Shown in pieces: positions 19,235 to 27,904 of a stretch of DNA of 64,000 nt. Made by a program: the position numbers and the translations under genes. This DNA comes from Microbacterium sp. zg-Y818 (GTDB lineage: Bacteria > Actinomycetota > Actinomycetes > Actinomycetales > Microbacteriaceae). Position 1 is the stretch's first letter, and every line of letters begins with the position of its first letter. The notes under the pieces are model-generated. The model searched no databases and had not been told where the DNA came from. It saw only the letters and a program-made list of their open reading frames with translations. The DNA lies in the NCBI RefSeq assembly GCF_030246905.1, contig NZ_CP126741.1, forward strand, positions 2,356,001 to 2,420,000, written 5' to 3'.

Positions 19235-20458
19235 ATGCCGGCAGCGAAAGACGACGCGGTCACGCTCGAGGTCGACGGGCACGAGGTGCGCGTGAGCCAC
19301 CCCGACAAGGTGGTGTTCGCAGAGCCGGGCCTGACGAAGCTCGATCTCGTCGAGTACTACGTCGCCGTCGCCGAGGGGGCGCTGCGCGGCGCCGGCGACC
19401 GGCCGATGGTGCTGAAGCGCTTCGTGAAGGGCATCGACAAGGAGCCGTTCTTCCAGAAGCGGGTGCCCGAGAACCACCCCGACTGGATCGGCACCGCGAC
19501 GCTGCGGTACGCGTCGGGGACGAGCGCCGAAGAGGCGGTGATCCGCGATGCCGCGGGGCTGGCCTGGATCGTCAACCTCGGGTGCCTCGATCTCAACCCG
19601 CACGCGGTGCGGGCCGGCGACCTCGACCACCCAGACGAGCTGCGCATCGACCTCGACCCGATGCCGGGGGTCGACTGGCAGCAGATCGTCGATGTCGCGT
19701 TCGTCGTGCGGGACGTGCTCGGCGACATGGGACTCATCGGGTGGCCGAAGACGTCGGGCTCACGCGGCATCCACATCCTGGTGCGACTCGAGCCGACGGA
19801 GGACTTCGCCGCGGTGAGGCTGGCTGCGCAGGCCCTGGCGCGCGAGGTCGCCGACCGGGCGCCGGGGCTCGCGAGCGCCCAGTGGTGGAAGGAGGAGCGC
19901 GGCGAGAGCGTCTTCGTCGACTTCAACCAGAACGCCAAGGACCGCACCGTCGCGTCGGCGTACTCGGTGCGGGCGTTGCCCGATGCCCGGGTCTCGACGC
20001 CGCTGGCGTGGGACGAGCTGCGGGTGCGCCGGCCCGAGGAGTTCACCGTGCCGACCGTGCGCGCCCGGTTCGCCGAGATCGGCGACCCGCACGCGGGGAT
20101 CGACGACGCGGCGGGGTCGCTCGAGGGGCTGCTGGCGCTGGCCGAGCGGCTGGGTCCGGCGGAGCGCGCGCCGCGGGGCGCCGACGGGGCCGGGCGGCGC
20201 GTTTCGACGATGCCGCTCATCGAGATCGCGCGGGCGGCGACGAAGGACGAGGCGCTCGCGGGGCTGGATGCCTGGAAGGCGCGGCATCCCACGGTCGTCG
20301 AGAAGCTCTCCCCCGCCGACGTGCTCGTCGACGGCATGCGGGGGTCGAGTTCGCTCTGGTACCGGATCCGGGTGAACCTGCAGCACGTGCCCGAGGGCGA
20401 GCGTCCGGCGCAGGGGCCGCTCGAGGTCGATTACGACCCGTGGCGCCCCGGTCGTTGA
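19235..20458 (+). CDS. LigD-type DNA polymerase/primase domain protein, stand-alone
   Basis: 407 residues. The first ~295 residues are the archaeo-eukaryotic primase-like polymerase domain of LigD, used in non-homologous end joining: VSHPDKVVFAE, MVLKRFVKG, and the catalytic pair Asp139/Asp141 in RIDLDPMPG, then SGSRGIHILVR and FVDFNQNAKDRTVASAYSVR. No ligase or phosphoesterase domain is attached and no ku gene is nearby. A ~100-residue tail of unknown function follows. TATCGT (19223-19228) six bases before ATG 19235 suggests a leaderless mRNA. The last codons (CCC GGT CGT TGA) match the start of the dispersed repeat that follows. Confidence 0.88.
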   Translation: MPAAKDDAVTLEVDGHEVRVSHPDKVVFAEPGLTKLDLVEYYVAVAEGALRGAGDRPMVLKRFVKGIDKEPFFQKRVPENHPDWIGTATLRYASGTSAEEAVIRDAAGLAWIVNLGCLDLNPHAVRAGDLDHPDELRIDLDPMPGVDWQQIVDVAFVVRDVLGDMGLIGWPKTSGSRGIHILVRLEPTEDFAAVRLAAQALAREVADRAPGLASAQWWKEERGESVFVDFNQNAKDRTVASAYSVRALPDARVSTPLAWDELRVRRPEEFTVPTVRARFAEIGDPHAGIDDAAGSLEGLLALAERLGPAERAPRGADGAGRRVSTMPLIEIARAATKDEALAGLDAWKARHPTVVEKLSPADVLVDGMRGSSSLWYRIRVNLQHVPEGERPAQGPLEVDYDPWRPGR

Positions 20459-20463
20459 TCCTC

Positions 20464-20499
20464 ACCGGTCGTTGAGCGAGCGCAGCGAGGCGAAACGCC
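20464..20499. repeat. Dispersed intergenic repeat, copy A
   Basis: About 35 bases, beginning CCGGTCGTTGAGCGAGCG and continuing CAGCGAGGCGAAACGCC, between the LigD-type polymerase and the convergent YcaQ-like gene. Similar copies occur at 27,905 and 35,149. A shorter CCCGGTCGTTGA module lies just upstream and provides the stop codon of the polymerase gene. Confidence 0.75.
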
Positions 20500-20504
20500 G
20501 CACC

Positions 20505-21587
20505 TCACTCCTGGTCGTACTCGACGGCGACACCCAGCCACTCGGCCAGCTCGGCGAGCTCGGCGCGCACCATCTCGTGCTCCTCGGGCTCGAACGGCGC
20601 CAGCTCGTGCACGGCGTTCACGCGCAGCACGTCGCGCGTCTTGTCGAGAGCAGCGTCGAGCATGCCGACGAAGCGGTCGCCCATCAGGATGGGGTGCGCG
20701 AAGTACCCGTACCGACGCTGTGGTTTGGGCTTGAACTGCTCCAGCACGTAGTCGAAGCCGAAGATCTCGCTCAGCCGCGGCCGGTCGAACAGCATCACGT
20801 CGTAGGGATTGAGAAAGGCGACGCGTCCGCCGTCGTCTTCGTCCACGGCGGCGAGCGCGGCCGGGTCCACCCGATACTTGCGCGTACTGCCCTCGATCAT
20901 CACCGGCTCCCCCGCGTCGCCAACGGGCGTCCACGGGGAGCTCTGCTTCGCGATGCCGGCCGCCTGCAGCTTCCGCTCGTGGCGCAGGTGCGTGGCCTCG
21001 TCTTCGTCGTATACCGGGAGGTCGCTCGGGTAGACGCGCTCGGCGAGGTCCCACACGCGCTGGCGCCCCTCGCGGCCTGCGACGGCGACGATGCCCTGCC
21101 ACGTGAGGAATTCGAGCATGTGCGGCACCGGGTTGGCTCCGGACCAACCGTCCGGCGCCCGTACCACCTGCGCGGTGTCGGGAATCCGTGCGGTGAGCAG
21201 CGGGCCCTCGGCGCGCAGGCGCGCGATGACATCGGATCGGAACCGGTCGTTCGCGGCCAGCCACTGGCGGGAGCTCGCGCGCCGCGGCCACCGGCTCATC
21301 TCGGGAAGCAGCAGCGGCAGCATGCTCATGGGTCGGAACGCTCCCCCGAGCTCGAACAGCAGGCGGTCGCCCTCGACGGCCTTGCGCAGCTGTCCCGCCT
21401 CGTACGACCAGCCGATGCGCGACCACAGCACGGTGTGCTCGCAGGGGGCGATCGTGGCGGTCGGGTCGATCTTGATCTCGCCGATCTGCTCGGCGACCTC
21501 GACCACGTCACCCGGTCGCTGCGCGTCGAGAAGCTGCGCGCGCACAGCGATGCGGCGGGCCTGGTCGAGCGTGAGCCGGGTGGTCAC
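20505..21587 (-). CDS. YcaQ-like winged-helix DNA glycosylase
   Basis: 360 residues of the YcaQ/HTH_42 family. E. coli YcaQ unhooks interstrand crosslinks and AlkX-type relatives act on alkylated bases. Recognisable blocks are the N-terminal LTLDQARRIAVRAQLL, then GEIKIDPTATIAPCEHTVLWSRIG and NPYDVMLFDRPRLSEIFGFDYVLE; the usual catalytic QxD-type motif was not positioned with certainty. GTG 21587 is the best start: TAGCGT lies seven bases upstream. It is convergent with the polymerase gene across a dispersed repeat. Confidence 0.85.
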   Translation of the reverse strand: MTTRLTLDQARRIAVRAQLLDAQRPGDVVEVAEQIGEIKIDPTATIAPCEHTVLWSRIGWSYEAGQLRKAVEGDRLLFELGGAFRPMSMLPLLLPEMSRWPRRASSRQWLAANDRFRSDVIARLRAEGPLLTARIPDTAQVVRAPDGWSGANPVPHMLEFLTWQGIVAVAGREGRQRVWDLAERVYPSDLPVYDEDEATHLRHERKLQAAGIAKQSSPWTPVGDAGEPVMIEGSTRKYRVDPAALAAVDEDDGGRVAFLNPYDVMLFDRPRLSEIFGFDYVLEQFKPKPQRRYGYFAHPILMGDRFVGMLDAALDKTRDVLRVNAVHELAPFEPEEHEMVRAELAELAEWLGVAVEYDQE

Positions 21588-21597
21588 GGGCTCGACG

Positions 21598-22533
21598 CTA
21601 GTGCAGGGGCACCCCGTCGCGGGCGGGTTTCTGCAGCAGCTCCTCGGCCACCCGCCAGAGGCGCTCGGCATCCTCTCTCTTTCGGGCGCGGGGGAACGGA
21701 TGCCGCGGTCGCGGCGCACCCGCCATCTGCAGGAGCCCGCAGGGTGCGAAGAAGTCGCCCTGTGCGGCATCCGCCGTCAGAGCTTGCAGGGCTGGGAGCG
21801 GCGCGAGCGGCAGCGGGTTGCCGAGGTGGGCGGTCGCGAGCCGCACGAGCTGGGGCGGGACGCGGCGGCGGATGTCCGGAGCGATCGCGGTCGCGGGGAC
21901 GACCCCAGGGTGGGACTGGGCGACGGTGACGGCTCCCCCTCCCGCCGCGCTGCGACGTGCGAGCTCGGTGCCGAAGAGGGAGAGCGCGAGCTTGGACCTG
22001 CCGTAGGCGCGGAATGCGCCATAACGGCGCTCCAGCTGCAGGTCGGACCAGTCGATGCGGCTGAACGCCGCTGCGAGGCTGGTCTGCAGGACGATGCGCG
22101 CTCGCGCCGGCTGCAGAACGGGGAGCAGCCCCACGATGAGTGCGAATTGTCCGAGGAAGTTGGTCTGGAAGTGCAGTTCGAAGCCATCGGCGGTGAGGTG
22201 GCGCCGGCGGTCGCCCAAGAGCACGACGCCGGCGTTCGCCAGCAAGAGGTGGATCGGGGTGCGCTCGGCGGACAGCGTGGCGACAAGCGCCGAGACTGAG
22301 TCGAGGCGGGCGAGGTCGAGGTCGCGCAGCTCGAGGCTCGCGTCGGGGACGCTGCCCCGGATGCGGGCGATCGCATGGCTTCCCTTATCGCGGTTGCGCA
22401 CCGGCATGATGACGTGGGCACCGGCGGCGGCGAGCGCGCGGGCGACCTCGAGACCGACTCCGTCGCTCGCGCCGGTGACGAGGGCGGTGCGGCCGGCGAG
22501 GTCGGGGAGGTCGGCGCTGGGCGTTGCGGGCAT
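21598..22533 (-). CDS. Short-chain dehydrogenase/reductase
   Basis: 311-residue NAD(P)-dependent SDR: TGASDGVG nucleotide motif (about 18-25), LLANAGV (NAG motif), and YGRSKLALSLFG as the YxxxK active site. The Ser of the catalytic triad lies in VLQTSLAAAFS. The layout resembles the retinol dehydrogenase/WW-domain-oxidoreductase-like subgroup, whose substrates are usually unknown. ATG 22533 follows GGAAGGGG. Its stop lies ten bases upstream of the YcaQ-like start on the same strand, so the two may be co-transcribed. Confidence 0.9.
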   Translation of the reverse strand: MPATPSADLPDLAGRTALVTGASDGVGLEVARALAAAGAHVIMPVRNRDKGSHAIARIRGSVPDASLELRDLDLARLDSVSALVATLSAERTPIHLLLANAGVVLLGDRRRHLTADGFELHFQTNFLGQFALIVGLLPVLQPARARIVLQTSLAAAFSRIDWSDLQLERRYGAFRAYGRSKLALSLFGTELARRSAAGGGAVTVAQSHPGVVPATAIAPDIRRRVPPQLVRLATAHLGNPLPLAPLPALQALTADAAQGDFFAPCGLLQMAGAPRPRHPFPRARKREDAERLWRVAEELLQKPARDGVPLH

Positions 22534-22633
22534 GGTGCCCCTTCCGTCCCTCAACGGATACCACGGCGGGCTCGCGCCGCGCAGGTCGCTCTGGGGCTCG
22601 CCGAGCGGCGCCGTCGTGGGTGACACTGGCCTC

Positions 22634-23146
22634 ATGACCAGGATCATCGCGGTGCGCGGCGACATCACCGAGCAGCGGGTGGACGCGATCGTGAACGCCG
22701 CGAACAACGCGATGCGCGGGGGCGGTGGCGTCGACGGCGCGATCCACCGTGCCGGCGGCGCCGAGATCCTGCGCGACTGCATCGCCCGGTTCCCCCACGG
22801 GCTGGCGACCGGCGACGCGGGCTGGACGACCGCAGGCGACCTTCCGGCGCGGTGGGTGATCCACACCGTCGGCCCGAACTACGCCGCGGGCGAGCGGGAC
22901 CGGGCGCTGCTGGTGTCGTGCTATCGCCGGTCGCTGCAGGTGGCCGACGAGCTGGGCGCCCGGTCCGTGGCCTTTCCGCTCGTGAGCGCCGGCATCTACG
23001 GGTGGCCGAAGGCGGATGCCATCGCCGCCGCCGTCGAGACGATCGCCGGCGCCGACACCGCGGTCGAAGAAGTGCGGATCGTGGCGTTCGATTCGGCGAC
23101 CTACGACCAGGTGGCCGCGGCGGTGGCGGCTGCCGCCGCGCGCTGA
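22634..23146 (+). CDS. Macrodomain ADP-ribose-binding protein
   Basis: 170 residues, essentially one macrodomain: GDITEQRVDAIVNAANNAMRG with the conserved Asn-Asn pair, GGGVDGAIHRAGG, WVIHTVGPNY and FPLVSAGIYGWP. Close relatives (YmdB/MacroD-like) deacetylate O-acetyl-ADP-ribose or remove ADP-ribose from acidic residues. ATG 22634 has GACACT (22622-22627) six bases upstream, a variant of the leaderless pattern. It is divergent from the SDR; there is no partner ADP-ribosyltransferase nearby. Confidence 0.93.
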   Translation: MTRIIAVRGDITEQRVDAIVNAANNAMRGGGGVDGAIHRAGGAEILRDCIARFPHGLATGDAGWTTAGDLPARWVIHTVGPNYAAGERDRALLVSCYRRSLQVADELGARSVAFPLVSAGIYGWPKADAIAAAVETIAGADTAVEEVRIVAFDSATYDQVAAAVAAAAAR

Positions 23147-23208
23147 CCCTCCCGTTCCGACCCTTCTCGGCCTGGCCGGCGGCGGCGGTCGGTCGTAGCA
23201 TCCAGATC

Positions 23209-23739
23209 GTGGACGAGTGGGTCGGCTTGCTGCGCAACGTCAATCAGGGGCAGCGCGGGCATCCGTCCACGGCCGACATCCTCGCCGCGTTCGCCGATGC
23301 GGGCGTGCCCGACGCGGTGACGTTCCAGAGCAACGGCACCGTGGTCTTCCGGGCCGACGACCCCGCCGCAGTCGTGGCCTACGCGGTGCGGGCGCTCGAG
23401 GCCCGCACGGGCCTACGCCGCGCGGGCTGCGCGCTGCCGCTGTCGGAGATCGCGCGCATCGTCGACGCGCACGCCGAGCAGCCCGACGCCAGCCGGCGGG
23501 AGGTGTCCTTCCACGCCGGCGGCCGCATCGATCCCGACGATGCGGAGCTGGCGCGCGTCGCCGCGCACCGCCGGTGCCGGGTGGTGGATGCCGGGGAAGG
23601 CTGGGTCGTTTCCGTCAACGAGCGGGAGGGCGATGGCAATGCCACCCCCACGATCGAGGAGGCGACCGGCGAACCCGCGACCTCCCGCGGGCTGCCGACG
23701 CTCGTGCGCCTGCTCGCCCGCTTCGGTGCCCCCGACTGA
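23209..23739 (+). CDS. DUF1697 family protein
   Basis: 176 residues. The N-terminus VGLLRNVNQGQRGHPSTADI, then VTFQSNGTVVFR and a second half with a similar ferredoxin-like fold, match DUF1697, a family without assigned function. The start is GTG 23209; a TAGCAT box lies seven bases upstream, and there is no Shine-Dalgarno. It stands alone between the macrodomain gene and the convergent PIN gene. Confidence 0.75.
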   Translation: MDEWVGLLRNVNQGQRGHPSTADILAAFADAGVPDAVTFQSNGTVVFRADDPAAVVAYAVRALEARTGLRRAGCALPLSEIARIVDAHAEQPDASRREVSFHAGGRIDPDDAELARVAAHRRCRVVDAGEGWVVSVNEREGDGNATPTIEEATGEPATSRGLPTLVRLLARFGAPD

Positions 23740-23782
23740 GCACGGGTCCGCCGAACTCGGCCCGCACCGACTCGGAGGCGCC

Positions 23783-24181
23783 TCAGCGCAGCAGCGCCTC
23801 GTAGGGGGCCAGCGCCACGCGGTCCTCGGCGCCGCTGCGCAGGTGCGGATCTTCCGTGACCAGAAGGTCCGCCTGCAGCACGGCGACGGCGAGGTACTCC
23901 GCCGGCGGTGTGTCGGGCCAGCCGAGGCGCGTGGCGAGCTTCCACGCCGTGGCGCGGGAGACGCGGTCGCCGAGCAGCCGGATCTTCAGCTCGGCCAGAC
24001 GCTCCAGCCGCGCGAGGGCGACCCGCTCGTCCAGCGCGCCGGCGCGGACCTGCTGGTAGAGCAGCGAGAGGGCGTGGGTGCGCAGGACGCTCGGCGCGAC
24101 CAGGGAGTGCCCGGCCCCGAGTACCGCGTCCTCCTCGATCAGCCGCAGGACCGTCGGCGCGTCGATCGCGTAGCGGGTCAT
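23783..24181 (-). CDS. PIN-domain protein (putative RNase)
   Basis: 132 residues. The N-terminal YAIDAPTVLRLIEED with an early Asp, the helical centre (VAPSVLRTHALSLLY) and PPAEYLAVAVLQADLLVTEDPHL with late acidic residues fit a PIN-like nuclease, as in VapC toxins. No antitoxin gene is adjacent on either side, so it may be an orphan or not a toxin at all. ATG 24181 is chosen because the sequence upstream in the same frame is not protein-like. Family assignment is by eye. Confidence 0.7.
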   Translation of the reverse strand: MTRYAIDAPTVLRLIEEDAVLGAGHSLVAPSVLRTHALSLLYQQVRAGALDERVALARLERLAELKIRLLGDRVSRATAWKLATRLGWPDTPPAEYLAVAVLQADLLVTEDPHLRSGAEDRVALAPYEALLR

Positions 24182-24280
24182 GGCCCGATGATGCCACCGG
24201 GCTTCGTCGGGCGCGACGGTGCGGGCCGATGTCGGAGGGTCGCCGTAGCGTGTGCGGTGCCGGTTCGGGGGGATCGGCAC

Positions 24281-24307
24281 GGGTGCCGGCCCGGGGAGCC
24301 GGCACCC
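24281..24307 (-). terminator. Intrinsic terminator-like hairpin after the DUF427 gene
   Basis: A perfect 10-bp stem (GGGTGCCGGC with GCCGGCACCC) and a 7-base loop, 11 bases past the DUF427 stop. There is no U-tract, as is usual for actinobacterial terminators. Confidence 0.6.
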
Positions 24308-24318
24308 ACACCCCCGGA

Positions 24319-24816
24319 TCACCAGCCCATCGAGCCGGGCACGCCCTTGAACGGCCCACGCACCCACGAGGTCACCCAGCCTCCGTAAAAGCTGCCCGGC
24401 TGCGGCACCGCCGTCTCGCCGTCGACCGTGCACCGGTCCATCGGGCCGGCGTACACCGCGACCCGGTCGGTGAGCAGCTCGTAGCCCGGCGACGGGTCAG
24501 GGTAGTTCCACGCCGCGCGCGGGGCGACGCGGTCTCCGCCGCGCACGTCGAAGTACCCCGCCGCGCCCTTGAACTCGCAGTACGAGCTGCCGTCCGTGGG
24601 GACGAGGGAGCCCGGCGCGAACGCCGCGATCGGCAGGTAGTACACCGGCGGGTGGCTCGTCTCCAGCACCCGAACGACGTCGGTCGTGTCGACGATGCGT
24701 ACGCCGCCGAAGTCGATCGTCACGGGGGTGTCGACGCGCTCGATGCGCGGCGGGCGCGGGTAGTCCCAGACCGATTCCTGGCCGGGGTCGACGGGATCGG
24801 GGCGGGGGTGGGTCAT
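24319..24816 (-). CDS. DUF427 family protein
   Basis: 165 residues with the DUF427 signature: ESVWDYPRPPRIE, then LETSHPPVYYLP, SYCEFKGAAGYFDV, AAWNYPDPSPGYELLTDRVAVYAGPMDRCTVDGE. The family is beta-rich and has no settled function. ATG 24816 has TACAGT (24823-24828) exactly six bases upstream, so translation is probably leaderless. A hairpin terminator follows the stop. Confidence 0.9.
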   Translation of the reverse strand: MTHPRPDPVDPGQESVWDYPRPPRIERVDTPVTIDFGGVRIVDTTDVVRVLETSHPPVYYLPIAAFAPGSLVPTDGSSYCEFKGAAGYFDVRGGDRVAPRAAWNYPDPSPGYELLTDRVAVYAGPMDRCTVDGETAVPQPGSFYGGWVTSWVRGPFKGVPGSMGW

Positions 24817-24889
24817 GGCCTCACTGTATGAATGCGGTGAGATGCGCCGCTAGGGCTCCCGCGGCGCGCACCGGTGGTTGACTGTCGCC

Positions 24890-25513
24890 ATGACCGGCGT
24901 GCCGATGTTCCCGCTGGGCAGCGTGCTGCTCCCCTACACGCCGCTGCCGCTGCGCATCTTCGAGCCGCGCTACCTCACGATGATCGGGCGCCTGCTCGAC
25001 GAGGAGGAGCCCCAGTTCGGCGTCGTGCTCATCGAGCGCGGTCCCGAGGCCGGCGGCGGCGAGCAGCGCAGCGGCATCGGCACGATCGCGCGCCTCGTGC
25101 GCGTGGCCCCCACCGCGACCGACCTGCAGGTGGTGGCCGTCGGCGCCGAGCGCATCACCGTCGACCGGTGGCTGCCCGATGACCCGTACCCGGTGGCGGA
25201 GGTGTCGCCCGTGCCGCCGCTGGAGTGGTCCGACGCGCTGACGCCGCTGCGCGACGAGGCCGAGAGCATCGTGCGGCGGGTGCTCGCGCGCGCCGCCGAC
25301 GATGAGAACGTGCGGTGGGATGCCGAGACCGAGCTCTCCCCCGACCCCGTCGAGTCCTCGTGGCAGCTCGCCGCGATCGCCCCGCTGGGTGAGCTGGACC
25401 GCTTCACGCTGCTGCATTCAACGACGCTCGGCGGGCTGCTGCGGCAGATCATCGACCTGACCCTCGACATCGAGCCCCTGCTGACACGCCCACCCGCCGA
25501 CGACCTCGGCTGA
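24890..25513 (+). CDS. LON substrate-binding domain protein
   Basis: 207 residues, consisting of the N-terminal substrate-binding domain of Lon protease without ATPase or protease: PMFPLGSVLLPYTPLPLRIFEPRY, FGVVLIERG, GTIARLVRV, WQLAAIAPL, LLRQIIDL. Such stand-alone LON domains are common and their role is undefined. ATG 24890 is the first start with good coding; TTGACT sits six bases upstream. The last 96 bases overlap, antisense, the 3' end of the DUF222-HNH gene. Confidence 0.88.
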   Translation: MTGVPMFPLGSVLLPYTPLPLRIFEPRYLTMIGRLLDEEEPQFGVVLIERGPEAGGGEQRSGIGTIARLVRVAPTATDLQVVAVGAERITVDRWLPDDPYPVAEVSPVPPLEWSDALTPLRDEAESIVRRVLARAADDENVRWDAETELSPDPVESSWQLAAIAPLGELDRFTLLHSTTLGGLLRQIIDLTLDIEPLLTRPPADDLG

Positions 25514-27001
25514 TCTGTCCGGTCGCGGATGCGCCTCGGTCAACGCGGCGCGCCAGCCCGCGCGATCGGGGGGTGGGTCCCACGCCCACCGCACCGGCGA
25601 CTTCGACCGCAGCACGATGGGTTCGCCGCCGGGCGGATGAAGAAGGAACGGTCCCCGCCCGTCGCGCGTGATCTTCCACCCCTGGTTGTGCAGGAGCAGA
25701 TGATGGAACCGGCACAGCAGGATTCCGCGGTCGACGTCGGTGCGGCCCTGCTCCGCGCACCAGTGGTCGCTGTGGTGCGCTTCGCAGTACGAGGGTGGGC
25801 GGTCGCAGCCGGGCCACATGCATCCGCCGTCACGGGCGGCGAGGGCGAGCCGCTGCTTCGCCGTGGACAGTCGCTGCTCGCGCCCGACATCGAGCGGGTT
25901 CCCGGCGCCGTCGACGCTCACGAGCACCCTGGCGGTCTCGCACAGCGCCTTGTCGAGCACCGAACCCGGCAGTGCCGCACCCCCGTCCTCGACGCGCGCG
26001 ACGCCCAGGAGACGCCCGAACGCGTCACGCGCGCCGACGGCATCCCGCACCGCTACCAGCCGCACACCGGGCTGACGCGCCCCGAACACGTCCTCGGCCG
26101 AGGCCAGAGCCCCCGCTCGAACGACGTCCATCATGAGGTCGTAGGTCAGCTGCTCGTTCGTGCGCCCATCGCGCACGAGTGAATCGGCGTCGGCCCGCTC
26201 GGCCTCGGTCATGAACCGCGGACCGCCTCGGCGCGGACGCAGTGCCGCACCGATGATCGAGTCGACCCACGCGAACATCTCGTCGTCGAAGTCGATGCGG
26301 GCGTGGTGTACGCCTTCGCCGTCCGTCCACATGCGCCAAGACCGTCCCTGGAACCGCCGCGCGAACCGGTCCTCGGCACCGGCGGGGTCCAGCGCGTCCC
26401 GCACTGCTCGCGCCCGCTTGACCACCTCTTCCACCGGGAGCCCCGGCACCTCGCCCATGAGCTGCTCTGCGGCGACGGCCCAGACCGCTTTCGCGTCGTC
26501 CGAGTCCGGCGGTTCGCCGAGCCCTCGGCGGATCGCGTCGTGCTGCGCGGTGGTCACCACCCCCGCGAGCATGGCCTGGCGCAGGTCGGCATGCCACGGT
26601 GCGATCGCGGCGTGCGGCGTCCGCTCGTCCTCGCCGCCGTCACCGGTGGAGCCCGCACCGCACGCGTCGTCGAGCAGCGACGCGCCCACGCGCACCGCCC
26701 GCGTCGCATCCGCGCGCGACCCGCCCGTGATCTCCTGGATGAGGGCGACCGGCGACCGATGGCCGCGTGTGCCGGCCAGCCCGCCGTGCGGCGCGGCGGA
26801 CCGCTCGGCGATGACCGCGGCCGTGACGACCGTCAGCCGCTCGAGGCAGCCCATGACGGCGGCGGCCTCTTCGAACACGGCCAGCACGTCGTCATCGGAC
26901 AGAGCGCGCACCGCCGCCAACAGCTCACCGGGCACGACGTCGAGGTCGCGGTGGCCGCTGACAGCCTGCGCTCTCGTCGCAAACTCGGTGAGGAAGGTCA
27001 T
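25418..27001 (-). CDS. DUF222/13E12-type protein with C-terminal HNH endonuclease (copy 1)
   Basis: 527 residues. The first ~350 residues are the helical DUF222 region (LLAAVRALSDDDVLAVFEEA, GHRSPVALIQEITGGSRADATRAVRVGASL). The HNH module lies near the end: GGCMWPGCDRPPSYCEAHHSDHW, DRGILLCRFHHLLLHNQGW. Mycobacterial 13E12 repeat proteins belong here and several are in the LexA regulon. An SOS box lies 22-37 bases upstream of the ATG, so damage induction is expected. ATG 27001 follows GATGAGGG. The last ~31 codons overlap the LON gene on the other strand, perhaps a read-through extension. A paralogue lies at 43,544. Confidence 0.88.
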   Translation of the reverse strand: MTFLTEFATRAQAVSGHRDLDVVPGELLAAVRALSDDDVLAVFEEAAAVMGCLERLTVVTAAVIAERSAAPHGGLAGTRGHRSPVALIQEITGGSRADATRAVRVGASLLDDACGAGSTGDGGEDERTPHAAIAPWHADLRQAMLAGVVTTAQHDAIRRGLGEPPDSDDAKAVWAVAAEQLMGEVPGLPVEEVVKRARAVRDALDPAGAEDRFARRFQGRSWRMWTDGEGVHHARIDFDDEMFAWVDSIIGAALRPRRGGPRFMTEAERADADSLVRDGRTNEQLTYDLMMDVVRAGALASAEDVFGARQPGVRLVAVRDAVGARDAFGRLLGVARVEDGGAALPGSVLDKALCETARVLVSVDGAGNPLDVGREQRLSTAKQRLALAARDGGCMWPGCDRPPSYCEAHHSDHWCAEQGRTDVDRGILLCRFHHLLLHNQGWKITRDGRGPFLLHPPGGEPIVLRSKSPVRWAWDPPPDRAGWRAALTEAHPRPDRSAEVVGGWACQQGLDVEGQVDDLPQQPAERR

Positions 27002-27022
27002 GCCCTCATCATGCCGCCACCG

Positions 27023-27038
27023 TCGGACATTTGTTCGA
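27023..27038 (-). promoter_or_regulatory. SOS box (LexA site) of DUF222-HNH copy 1
   Basis: Minus strand TCGAACAAATGTCCGA, one base from the actinobacterial LexA consensus TCGAACnnnnGTTCGA. The identical 16-mer stands in the same orientation upstream of the second DUF222-HNH gene. Confidence 0.8.
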
Positions 27039-27106
27039 TAGTGGCCGGTAAGCTGTGCATGGGTCGGGCGACCCCCGAGCCGGGGAGGGAACCCGCCCCT
27101 ACTGCC

Positions 27107-27847
27107 TCACCGCGGCGGGCGCTCCAGCGGCAACTCGCGCGTGGCATCCCACGGCTCGGTCCATCCGAGGCGGTCGAACAGCACGTCGAGCACCATCGCC
27201 GTGAACCCCCACACGAGGTGCGCCTCGGGACCCTGACCGACGTGGAAGGCGGGCCCGCGCATCGTGCGCGCGCCGTCGCGCAGCACCGTGACGCCGCGGT
27301 TGGCCGGGCTCAGCAGGTCGGCCACGGGCGCGCGGAAGACAGCTGCGGACTCGCCTTCGTCGACGACGTGCACGGGCGACGGATGCCGCCACCACCCGAG
27401 CACCGGGGTGACGAGGTGTCGCGAGAATGCCAGCGGAATGGTCTCGAGCGCGCCGAGCACCTCGACCCCGGCCGGGTCGACGCCCGTCTCCTCCTGTGCC
27501 TCGCGCAGGGCCGCGGCGACAGGCCCGTCGTCCTCAGGATCGACCCGGCCGCCGGGGAACGCGACCTGCCCGGGGTGTGACCGCAGGGTCGCCGCCCGAG
27601 CGAGCAGCAGCACGTCGAGGTCGCGCGAGACCGCGGTGTCGGCGGCGGCGCGCTCGCTGGGCGTGGCATCCAGCACACCGAAGAGGATGAGCACCGCCGC
27701 GGGCCGTGATCCGGGTGCGACGGGGAGATCGATGAGCGGCCCGAACGACGGCACGACGGTCGGCTCGCTGCGCCGACGACGCTCCACGTCAGCGGCGAGC
27801 GCGGCCAGCTGTGCGCGCGCGGTGTGAGGGGCGTCCGGAACAGGCAT
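27107..27847 (-). CDS. Nudix hydrolase, CoA pyrophosphatase type
   Basis: 246 residues. The Nudix box GGRVDPEDDGPVAAALREAQEETGV carries the metal-binding REAQEE core. It is preceded by ATLRSHPGQVAFPGG, the UPF0035 signature of enzymes that split CoA and its derivatives into phosphopantetheine and 3',5'-ADP. It probably recycles oxidised CoA. ATG 27847 has TAGCCT (27854-27859) six bases upstream, so the mRNA should be leaderless. Its 3' end is 68 bases from the SOS box of the next gene. Confidence 0.9.
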   Translation of the reverse strand: MPVPDAPHTARAQLAALAADVERRRRSEPTVVPSFGPLIDLPVAPGSRPAAVLILFGVLDATPSERAAADTAVSRDLDVLLLARAATLRSHPGQVAFPGGRVDPEDDGPVAAALREAQEETGVDPAGVEVLGALETIPLAFSRHLVTPVLGWWRHPSPVHVVDEGESAAVFRAPVADLLSPANRGVTVLRDGARTMRGPAFHVGQGPEAHLVWGFTAMVLDVLFDRLGWTEPWDATRELPLERPPR

Positions 27848-27904
27848 CGCTTCAGGCTACGCCGCCGACGGATGCCGGCGCGTCAGCAGCCCCTCCCCCC
27901 ACCC

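Noticed and set aside
23783..24181. Toxin-antitoxin pair around the PIN gene
   Set aside because: No small antitoxin ORF overlaps or abuts it; both neighbours are unrelated single genes.
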